NCBI GenBank assembly: GCA_023253905.1
Contig: JALREG010000218.1
Span: 1 to 6,024 of the forward strand
From: Burkholderiaceae bacterium
GTDB lineage: Bacteria; Pseudomonadota; Gammaproteobacteria; Burkholderiales; Burkholderiaceae
Direction of reading: 5' to 3'
DNA: 6,024 nt
The notes beneath the pieces were generated by a model, which saw nothing but the letters and a program-made list of their open reading frames with translations, did not search any database and was not told the origin of the DNA. The stretch's first letter is position 1. Each line of letters starts with the position of its first letter. The position numbers and the translations under genes are program-made. Positions 1 through 5,625 of this stretch are shown here, one piece after another.

Positions 1-819
1 GAAGGCCACCCGATCGCGGGCGTATTGAAGTGCCTGGTCGAGTGCCGCGCTGGTGATGCCCACATACATGGCGGCGCAAAGAATGCGCTCCTCATCGAGC
101 GTGGCAAGCAGGTGATACCAGCCGCGTCCGCGCTCGCCAACCACCGCATCCAGGGGCGCCCGCGCGTCGTCAAAAAACACTTCGCAGGTGCAGGCCGCAC
201 GCATGCCCATGAGTTCCAGCCTTCGCACCGTGACCGCCGGCTGATTGCGCGGGGTGAGCACCAGCGAGAGCCCGCGTGCGCGCTTCGACTCGTCGGGCGT
301 TTCGGTGCGGCAGAGCACGAGGATGGCATCGGCGTCATCGGCAAGCGAGGTGTAGAGCTTCTGCCCGCGTACTGTCCACCCGTCGGCATCGGACTGGGCG
401 CGGGTTTTGAGGGCGAGCACATCTGTGCCACCGCCCGGTTCGCTCATGCCAAAGCCCATCAGGAATTCGCCCTGAACCAGTTTCGGCAGGAACTCGCGTT
501 TGTGTTCGTCGCTGGCCACCTCGAGGAATAGACGCGCGGTCATGGAGGTGAGCAGCCAATCGGTGGCAAGCGAGGGAAAGCGACGGGCAAGTTCCTCGCA
601 GAAAATCGAACCGGCCATGATGTCACTGCCCGCGCCGCCATATTCCTCCGGCACGCTGATGCCCATCCAGCCCTGCTGAGCAAACTGCTTCCAGATGCTG
701 CGCGGAATACGGCGCGCGCGGTCGTATTCGCGGATCTTCGCCTCGGGAAGCTCGCGATCGAAGAAATCGCGCACGCTCTCGCGAAGCAGTTCGTGCTCGT
801 GTTGCGCTTCGAAATCCAT
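1..819 (-). CDS. Acyl-CoA dehydrogenase, N-terminal 273 residues (C-terminus beyond the left edge)
   Basis: FAD-dependent enzyme that introduces an alpha-beta double bond into an acyl-CoA in the cytoplasm, passing electrons to ETF. The translation shows an N-terminal helical domain (about 1-115, with the family-typical VPEEYGG near 56-62), then the beta domain with FGMSEPGGGTD (123-133, the flavin/substrate loop usually written TEPxxGSD) and WTVRGQKLYTS (148-158), then the start of the C-terminal helical domain with LDEER (241-245) and GITSAALDQALQYARDR. About 110 residues of the usual 380 or so are missing at the window edge, including the YEGT-type region where many members carry the catalytic Glu, so the substrate class cannot be judged. 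Glu244 lies where isovaleryl-type enzymes place their base, but ER is common there. The ATG is supported by AGGGAG at 832-827, 7 bases upstream. It overlaps the livG stop by one base (TAATG), so it is the last visible gene of the livHMG operon. Confidence 0.93.
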   Translation of the reverse strand, partial: MDFEAQHEHELLRESVRDFFDRELPEAKIREYDRARRIPRSIWKQFAQQGWMGISVPEEYGGAGSDIMAGSIFCEELARRFPSLATDWLLTSMTARLFLEVASDEHKREFLPKLVQGEFLMGFGMSEPGGGTDVLALKTRAQSDADGWTVRGQKLYTSLADDADAILVLCRTETPDESKRARGLSLVLTPRNQPAVTVRRLELMGMRAACTCEVFFDDARAPLDAVVGERGRGWYHLLATLDEERILCAAMYVGITSAALDQALQYARDRVAF

Positions 820-1592
820 TATCCCGCTCCCTGTTCGATCACGGCTTCACCCAGATAGACCCGCTGGACCTGCTCGCTTGCGCGAACCTCTTCCGGTTGC
901 CCGGTGATGAGGAGCTTGCCCTGCACCAGCACTGAAATGCGCGAGGCAACTGAAAACACCACCGCCATGTCGTGCTCGGTAAAAAGGCAGCTGAGGCCCA
1001 GTTCGCTCGCCACCTTGTGCACCATGCGAATGGACTCGAGCCGCTCCTGCGCAGCCATGCCAGCAGTCGGTTCATCCAGGAGCAGCAGTCTCGGTTCGCC
1101 CGCAAGCGTAATGGCCAGTTCCAGACGCTTGCGGTCGCCGTGCGCGAGGGTGGATGCGGGTTGGTGATCGGGCACCTGAAGCCCGACCCGCTCGAGCAGC
1201 GCACGGGCATCGGTAGGGCGGTGTCCCGACGCGGTGCGCCAGGGCGCGAGCGTAAGCCGATCATGCGCGAGCAGCGCTACCTGCACGTTTTCAAGCAGCG
1301 TCAGGTCGGGAAACACCCGCGTGATCTGGAAGGTGCGGCCCATGCCCAGCCGCACGCGCTCATGCGGGGCAAGCCCGGCGAGGTTGCGCCCCTCGAAGGT
1401 CACACTGCCGGAGTCCGGGGTGATGAGACCGGTGAGCGTATTGAAAAACGTGCTCTTGCCCGCACCGTTCGGGCCGATGATGGCGTGAAACTCGCCGCGA
1501 CGGACCTGGAGCGTGACGCCCCCCAGCGCCTGGACGCCGCCAAAGCGTTTGGCGACTGAATCGACCGCCAGCACATCGGTGCCCGAGGTCAT
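819..1592 (-). CDS. livG: Liv-type ABC transporter ATP-binding protein LivG
   Basis: One of two cytoplasmic ATPases of a branched-chain-amino-acid-type (HAAT) importer; it hydrolyses ATP to drive the LivHM channel. The 257-residue product has Walker A GPNGAGKST (40-48), the Q-loop Gln89 in GRTFQITRVF, an ABC signature LAHGDRKRLE (149-158), Walker B LLLLDEP (169-175) and the switch His207 in FTEHD. The extended region after the Q-loop and the C-terminal YLGE (246-249) separate LivG from the shorter LivF. Length matches the family (about 255). The signature lacks the common GQQ and carries HGDRK, which I take as a subfamily variant rather than a defect. The start is set by GGAG (1602-1599) six bases upstream and by an ATGA overlap with the livM stop. 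The livG stop overlaps the dehydrogenase start. The exact solute is unknown, so the symbol denotes family, not proven leucine transport. Confidence 0.95.
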   Translation of the reverse strand: MTSGTDVLAVDSVAKRFGGVQALGGVTLQVRRGEFHAIIGPNGAGKSTFFNTLTGLITPDSGSVTFEGRNLAGLAPHERVRLGMGRTFQITRVFPDLTLLENVQVALLAHDRLTLAPWRTASGHRPTDARALLERVGLQVPDHQPASTLAHGDRKRLELAITLAGEPRLLLLDEPTAGMAAQERLESIRMVHKVASELGLSCLFTEHDMAVVFSVASRISVLVQGKLLITGQPEEVRASEQVQRVYLGEAVIEQGAG

Positions 1593-2509
1593 GGACGTCT
1601 CCGGGCAAGCAGGCCCGCGAGGCCGCGAGGCATCCCGAGCACCAGCACCATGATGATGATCCCCATGAAGAGCGGCCAGTACTCGGTACTGCCGCTGATG
1701 GTGACCTCGAGCACCACATAGACTGCCGCCCCGAGTGCGGGTCCGAGGAAGCTCTGCACGCCGCCCAGCACCGCCATCACGATGGGCGTGGCGGAGGCCG
1801 TCCAGTTGAGCCAGCCCGGAAACACATTGCCCGAGGAAAATGCAAATAGCGCGCCCGCCAGGCCTGCGAAGGCACCCGCGATCACAAAGGTGATGAGCTG
1901 ATGGCCTCGCACATCGACCCCGGAATATTGAACTCTGAGCGGGTTGTTTCTGAGCGCCCTCAACGTGAGTCCGAAGGGCGAGCGCACCAGCCTGTGAAGC
2001 AGGTAGACTGAGGGCAGCACCCAGGCGAGTGCGAAGTAGTAGTAATTTGCCGGCACAGCGAGGAGGCCGGGCGGTCGCAGCCCCGTGAGGCCGTCGTCCC
2101 CGCCCGTGAGACCCGTGGCCTTGAGCGCGACGGTATAAAGCAGCATCTGGAAGGCGAAGGTGAGCATGGCGAAATAGATGCCAGAGCGCCTGACCGAGAA
2201 AAAGCCGATGGCGAGCGCGACGATCGCCGCCGCCGCCATGGCGCCTGGCATCACCAGCAGGAACCCGCCGAGCGAGCCGAGCCCAGCCTTCTTGACCAGC
2301 AATCCGCCAGCATAGGCACCCACCCCGAAAAAGGCTGCGTGACCGAAGGACAGCATGCCGCCATAGCCCATCAGCAGATTGAAACTGATGGCATAGAGCG
2401 CAAATGCCAGCACTTCAATCGCAATGAAAATCCAGAAATCGGAGAGCGCGAGCGGCAACAGCAGCAAGCCCGCCACCAGCGCGAGGAGACCCATGCGCGC
2501 GCCGCTCAC
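1589..2509 (-). CDS. livM: Liv-type ABC transporter permease LivM (GTG start)
   Basis: Inner-membrane permease that pairs with LivH to form the translocation path. From the GTG the product is 306 residues, with many hydrophobic segments and the LivM landmarks SFGHAAFFGVGAYAGG (54-69), LTGGDDGLTG (134-143), the ATPase-contacting loop SPFGLTLRALRNNP (177-190), AGAFAGLAGALFAF (211-224) and VLGGVQSFLGPALG (247-260). I chose GTG at 2509 because it forms a 4-base GTGA overlap with the livH stop and has GGGAG (2520-2516) six bases upstream. The alternative ATG at 2494 gives 301 residues, but its nearest purine-rich site is 14 bases away. The frame stays open upstream to 2899, but that part overlaps livH and encodes no permease-like sequence. 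The stop overlaps the livG start by 4 bases. E. coli LivM is longer (about 425 residues) because of an N-terminal extension that many homologues lack. Confidence 0.92.
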   Translation of the reverse strand: MSGARMGLLALVAGLLLLPLALSDFWIFIAIEVLAFALYAISFNLLMGYGGMLSFGHAAFFGVGAYAGGLLVKKAGLGSLGGFLLVMPGAMAAAAIVALAIGFFSVRRSGIYFAMLTFAFQMLLYTVALKATGLTGGDDGLTGLRPPGLLAVPANYYYFALAWVLPSVYLLHRLVRSPFGLTLRALRNNPLRVQYSGVDVRGHQLITFVIAGAFAGLAGALFAFSSGNVFPGWLNWTASATPIVMAVLGGVQSFLGPALGAAVYVVLEVTISGSTEYWPLFMGIIIMVLVLGMPRGLAGLLARRRP

Positions 2510-3429
2510 TCCTGGCTCCCGAAGAGACCCCAGGGCCGCACGATCAGGACCACGGCCATGCACAGGAAGGTGAGCACCACCGACCAGCCTGGCAGGGCCA
2601 GCACCCCCCAAGCATTGACGATCCCCACGAGCAGTGAGGCCACCAGAGCGCCCAGCACACTGCCCATGCCACCGATCACCACGACCACGAAGGCATCGAT
2701 GATCACCTGGACATGCAGACCGGGACCCACCGACACGATGGGCGCGGCGAGCGCGCCGCCCAGACCCGCAAGCGCGACGCCCAGGGCAAACACCGTCGTG
2801 AATAGCCGCCGTGTATCGGTACCGAGCGCGCCCAGCATGTCGCGGTCGTTGGTGGCCGCGCGGATCAGGATGCCCCATCGCGTCCGGTGCAGTAACCACC
2901 AGAGCCCCGCCGCCACCAGAAGCCCCACCGCGATCAGAAACAACCGATAGGTGGGAAACACCAGGCCCATGGCCTGGGTGGACCCTGCAAGGAGCTCAGG
3001 CATCGGGGTGGACTGATCTTCCCGCCCCCAGATGAGCTTCACCACATCGCCAGCGATGAAGACCAGCGCGAAGGTGAGGAGCAGCTGAAATTCGTGCGGC
3101 GCGCGATAAATTCGCCGAAGGAGGGTGATTTCAATGATTCCGCCGACGATCGCGAGAATCAGGGCCGCTGCCGCCAGCGCGGCGAAGAACCCCACGCTGC
3201 TACCCCCTGCCCAGGTACCGACCGTCCAGGCGATGAAGGCGCCCACCATGAAGAGCGCGCCATGCGCGAAGTTGAGCACCCGCAGTACGCCAAAGATCAG
3301 CGTGAGCCCGGCCGAGATCAGAAACAGCAGCATCCCGTTGGAAATGCCTGCGAGGGTCTGGCGAGCCAACACCACCGGATTGGTCATCCAGGCAAGGTGC
3401 TGAGAGAAGAGTTCGGCGAGCTCGGTCAT
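2506..3429 (-). CDS. livH: Liv-type ABC transporter permease LivH
   Basis: Inner-membrane permease, partner of LivM, first gene of the minus-strand operon. The 307-residue product matches the family length (E. coli LivH about 308). Hallmarks are GISNGMLLFLISAGLTLIFG (28-47), VLNFAHGALFMVGAF (51-65, the classical NFAHG motif of LivH), the cytoplasmic coupling loop TRWGILIRAATNDRDMLGALG (183-203), GLGGALAAPIVSVGPGLHV (222-240) and VVIGGMGSVLGALVASLLVG (250-269). The N-terminal 20 or so residues precede the first membrane helix and look soluble. The ATG at 3429 has no clear Shine-Dalgarno sequence (CTTCCAGC precedes it); Met15 is an alternative but has no better site. livM starts inside the livH stop, so the two permeases are likely made in fixed ratio. 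The gene diverges from livK across a 208-base gap, and I could not identify its promoter with confidence. Confidence 0.95.
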   Translation of the reverse strand: MTELAELFSQHLAWMTNPVVLARQTLAGISNGMLLFLISAGLTLIFGVLRVLNFAHGALFMVGAFIAWTVGTWAGGSSVGFFAALAAAALILAIVGGIIEITLLRRIYRAPHEFQLLLTFALVFIAGDVVKLIWGREDQSTPMPELLAGSTQAMGLVFPTYRLFLIAVGLLVAAGLWWLLHRTRWGILIRAATNDRDMLGALGTDTRRLFTTVFALGVALAGLGGALAAPIVSVGPGLHVQVIIDAFVVVVIGGMGSVLGALVASLLVGIVNAWGVLALPGWSVVLTFLCMAVVLIVRPWGLFGSQE

Positions 3430-3579
3430 GCTGGAAGCTTAATCGCTCAATCGGCAGGGCCGCATACCGCCGGGCGTTTCAGGGCCCTGGCGCATGCCGG
3501 CTGGGTGGGTGCGGGCGCGGAAGGCTGTCGCTGCAGCCAATTCCGAAAGCCGGGCGAGTGTGCCAGACGCTTTCAATGC

Positions 3580-3609
3580 TTGACAAGCCGGAAATGCGCC
3601 TAGCAGAAT
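3580..3609 (+). promoter_or_regulatory. Probable sigma-70-type promoter of livK
   Basis: A perfect -35 hexamer TTGACA (3580-3585) is followed after 18 bases by CAGAAT (3604-3609), which matches 4 of 6 positions of TATAAT. Transcription would start near 3615-3618, giving a leader of only about 20 bases before the GTG, just enough to hold the ribosome binding site. The pair lies immediately upstream of livK in a region richer in A and T than its surroundings. No start-site data, so this is a sequence-based inference. Confidence 0.6.
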
Positions 3610-3626
3610 CAGTCCGCCATTCGCAC

Positions 3627-3631
3627 AGGAG
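3627..3631 (+). promoter_or_regulatory. Ribosome binding site that fixes the GTG start of livK
   Basis: AGGAG lies six bases before GTG at 3638, ideal spacing. No in-frame ATG is close by, and the next residues form a signal peptide that begins correctly from this GTG, so the non-ATG start is well supported. Confidence 0.8.
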
Positions 3632-3637
3632 ATCACC

Positions 3638-4882
3638 GTGGCGATTACCGATCGACGTTCGGTTCTGCTTTCCGTCGGCACAGCGCTTGCAATCGCTGCG
3701 GCGCCGGCCTTTTCGCAGAACGCACCCCGTGGAGAGCCCATCAAGCTGGGTCTCATCGACATTTACAGCGGAGGCTTTGCCTTCATTGCTGATTCCATCC
3801 GCACTGGCTATCAGATCGCCGTGGACGAAGCCAATGCGGCGGGTGGGCTCAACGGCCGGCCGTTCCAGCTGGTGACCGCCGACATGGGCGCGCAGGTGGA
3901 GAAAGCGGTGACCGAAGGTCGCCGCATGATGCTGGAAGAAAAGATCCGTTACGTCACCGTGGGAATTCACAGCGGGGCGGCGGTGGCGGTGGGCAATCTG
4001 GGTCGCGAGCACAAGGCGCTGGTGGTGGGCGGCTTTGCCACCACCAAGCGACTCACCGGCGAGTCGGGTCACCCGTACGTGGCGCGCGCAAACCTGTCCA
4101 CAGTCGAGATCGGCAGCGTCATCGCTGAATACCTGAAAGGCCGCCCCGATATCAAACGGATCGCCACCATCGCGCCCGACTATGAATACGGCCAGCACTT
4201 CATTCAGGACTTCATCGCTGCCCTGAAAGTGGCGCGCCCGGACATCACCGTGGTCCGCCAGGAATGGTCAAAACTTGGCGCCACCGATTTTTCTGCGCAC
4301 GTCACGGCCCTTCAGGCACGGCCGGTGGACATGATCGTGAACGGCGGGTTCGGCGCCGACCTGATCAACTTTCTCAAAGCGGCGCGTGATTTCGGTCTTT
4401 TCGCTGGCGGCAAGGTCGAATTCTTCACCCACGGCCTTGATCTGGTGAAAATGAGTTCGGTCAAAGACTCGCTGCCTGCGCGCACCGCGGGCACGGTCTG
4501 GTATCCGTTCTATGCGCTCGATTCGGCCAAGTCGAAGTCGTTTGCAGCGGAAATTGAAAAGCGCATGAAGAGCTATCCCACCGGCCCCACCACGGTGGGC
4601 TATGTGGCGGGCAAGATGATCACCGAGGCCATCCTGAAGGCGGGTACCGCGGAAGATGTCGACAAAGTGGTGCAGGCCATGTCCACTGTCAGTTTCGAAG
4701 GCCCCACCGGCAAAACCACGGTACGTGCCTGCGACAACATGGCGCTCTACAACTTTTATGTGGGCACCGTTAAGCGCGATCCGTCGCTGCCCGACGGTAT
4801 TGGCGTGGGCGACGTGAAGGCCTTCAACACCGAGTCGGTCGCCCGTCCCTGCGTCGAACTGCTCCGCGCACGTGGCAGCTGA
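3638..4882 (+). CDS. livK: Liv-type ABC transporter periplasmic solute-binding protein (LivK-like)
   Basis: Periplasmic binding protein (type I fold, Peripla_BP_6 group) that captures the solute and delivers it to LivHM. The 414-residue precursor starts with a signal peptide: basic DRR at 5-7, hydrophobic core about 9-22, likely cleavage after AFS (24-26) or APA (22-24). The twin arginine followed by SVLL resembles a Tat signal, but Sec export is also possible. The mature part shows IKLGLIDIYSGG (35-46), the AVDEANAAGGLNGRP segment (61-75) typical of the family, VGIHSGAAVAVGN (108-120) in the first lobe's binding edge, and IAPDYEYGQHF (178-188). Cys365 and Cys405 are the only two cysteines and could form a disulfide. 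At about 388 mature residues it is longer than E. coli LivK, so the ligand may not be an amino acid; short acids, amides or aromatic acids are other known ligands of this family. It is the first gene of the plus-strand livKF unit. Confidence 0.92.
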   Translation: MAITDRRSVLLSVGTALAIAAAPAFSQNAPRGEPIKLGLIDIYSGGFAFIADSIRTGYQIAVDEANAAGGLNGRPFQLVTADMGAQVEKAVTEGRRMMLEEKIRYVTVGIHSGAAVAVGNLGREHKALVVGGFATTKRLTGESGHPYVARANLSTVEIGSVIAEYLKGRPDIKRIATIAPDYEYGQHFIQDFIAALKVARPDITVVRQEWSKLGATDFSAHVTALQARPVDMIVNGGFGADLINFLKAARDFGLFAGGKVEFFTHGLDLVKMSSVKDSLPARTAGTVWYPFYALDSAKSKSFAAEIEKRMKSYPTGPTTVGYVAGKMITEAILKAGTAEDVDKVVQAMSTVSFEGPTGKTTVRACDNMALYNFYVGTVKRDPSLPDGIGVGDVKAFNTESVARPCVELLRARGS

Positions 4883-4883
4883 T

Positions 4884-4911
4884 CATCTCAGCCGGCGGCC
4901 CGGCTGAGATG
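4884..4911 (+). repeat. Perfect 12-bp inverted repeat (RNA hairpin) covering the livF start codon
   Basis: CATCTCAGCCGG (4884-4895) and its exact reverse complement (4900-4911) are separated by the 4-base loop CGGC. In RNA this is a strong GC-rich hairpin. Its left arm starts one base after the livK stop (4880-4882), and its last three bases are the ATG of livF, so the folded form hides the start codon. No run of T follows, so it is not a standard intrinsic terminator. Likely roles, by inference, are translational coupling of livF to livK and protection of the livK mRNA 3' end. Confidence 0.8.
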
Positions 4912-5616
4912 GCCCTCCTCAGCGTGCAGGGGTTGCACGCGGCTTATGGTGACAGCCGCGTGCTTTTCGGGATCGATCTCGAGGTGGGGCAGGGTGAGGT
5001 GGTGGCGCTCCTGGGACGAAACGGAGCGGGTAAAACCACCACCCTCTCTTCCATCATGGGGCTGGTGCCCCCGCGGGAGGGCCGGATCGAATTTCGAGGA
5101 CGCGATCTCGCGGGCGCCGAACCTTTCGAAATCTGCCGTGCGGGCCTCGGTTTCATTGCCGAAGATTGCCGGCTTTTCACCTCGCTCACGGTCGCCGAAA
5201 ATTTCGAGGCGGCGCGGATGGTCTCGCGCTCGGGCACCTCGAACTGGACCATTGACGCCGTGCTCGAACTGTTCCCCGACGTACGGAATTTTCTGGATCG
5301 CCGCGCAAGCGCGCTCTCCGGCGGGCAGCAGCGCATGGTGGCCATCGCCCGCACGCTCATGGGGAACCCCGATCTGATCCTGCTCGATGAGCCCTCCGAA
5401 GGGCTCGCTCCGCTCGTCGTCGATGCGCTGCTAAAGCAGCTCAAGCGATTGAAGCAGGCAGGGCAGACCGTGCTCATCAGTGAGCAGAATCTGCGCTTTG
5501 CCAACGAACTCGCCGATCGGGTCTACATCATTGAGAAAGGCGAGATCCCCTATCAGGGAACGCCAGCCCAGCTCGCAGCTGAGCCCGAGGTGCGGCAGAA
5601 ATACCTGATGGTGTAG
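4909..5616 (+). CDS. livF: Liv-type ABC transporter ATP-binding protein LivF
   Basis: Second cytoplasmic ATPase of the importer, partner of LivG. The 235-residue product (E. coli LivF about 237) has the typical opening LLSVQGLHAAYGDSRVLFGI (3-22), Walker A GRNGAGKTT (36-44), the GFIAEDCRLFTSLTVAENF segment (81-99), ABC signature LSGGQQR (136-142), Walker B LILLDEP (156-162) with the LivF-typical SEGLAP after it, and SEQN (191-194), where LivF proteins carry Gln in place of the usual switch His. The first ATG (4909) gives the correct N-terminus, but no Shine-Dalgarno sequence precedes it and the codon lies inside a 12-bp hairpin. This suggests translation depends on ribosomes finishing livK 26 bases upstream. 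In the PEGRR-like stretch the residues are AEDCR, a mild variant. The partner genes livHMG lie on the opposite strand beyond livK. Confidence 0.95.
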   Translation: MALLSVQGLHAAYGDSRVLFGIDLEVGQGEVVALLGRNGAGKTTTLSSIMGLVPPREGRIEFRGRDLAGAEPFEICRAGLGFIAEDCRLFTSLTVAENFEAARMVSRSGTSNWTIDAVLELFPDVRNFLDRRASALSGGQQRMVAIARTLMGNPDLILLDEPSEGLAPLVVDALLKQLKRLKQAGQTVLISEQNLRFANELADRVYIIEKGEIPYQGTPAQLAAEPEVRQKYLMV

Positions 5617-5625
5617 GCCCGGCAC

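Larger units (their letters stand above)
3430..3637. promoter_or_regulatory. Divergent intergenic control region between livH and livK
   Basis: This 208-base gap is the largest non-coding stretch in the window and must hold the promoters for both units. On the plus side it carries a good sigma-70-like promoter and a strong ribosome binding site for livK. On the minus side I see no convincing -35/-10 pair for livH. It also contains a perfect 10-base palindrome CAGGGCCCTG (3480-3489) and a dyad GCTTG-A-CAAGC (3578-3588) on the livK -35 element. Either could bind a regulator, but short palindromes occur by chance in GC-rich DNA. No tRNA, small gene or insertion remnant is visible here. Confidence 0.7.

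Noticed and set aside
25..531. Plus-strand open frame (168 codons) at the left edge
   Set aside because: Antisense to the acyl-CoA dehydrogenase, which is continuous and motif-rich on the minus strand through the window edge.
972..1559. Long plus-strand open frame (195 codons) opposite livG
   Set aside because: It lies entirely antisense to livG, whose protein has all ABC motifs; the antisense translation has no recognisable domain and is explained by GC-rich codon bias.
2510..2899. N-terminal extension of livM to an upstream start at 2899
   Set aside because: The extra 130 residues overlap livH fully, are Arg/Gly-rich and not membrane-like; the 4-base overlap start at 2509 has a ribosome binding site.
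3094..3603. Plus-strand open frame (169 codons) reaching into the intergenic region, as a possible regulator gene
   Set aside because: Largely antisense to livH; the translation is Gln/Arg/His-rich with no helix-turn-helix or other domain.
3479..4198. Minus-strand open frame (239 codons) spanning the intergenic region and livK
   Set aside because: Mostly antisense to a clear livK gene, with low-complexity Arg/His-rich translation and no family features; a shadow frame.
4884..4911. Intrinsic terminator between livK and livF
   Set aside because: The stem is strong, but no T run follows and the right arm contains the livF start codon, so a regulatory or mRNA-protecting hairpin fits better.
4944..5504. 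Minus-strand open frame (186 codons) opposite livF
   Set aside because: Antisense to livF with Ser/Arg-rich translation and no recognisable domain.
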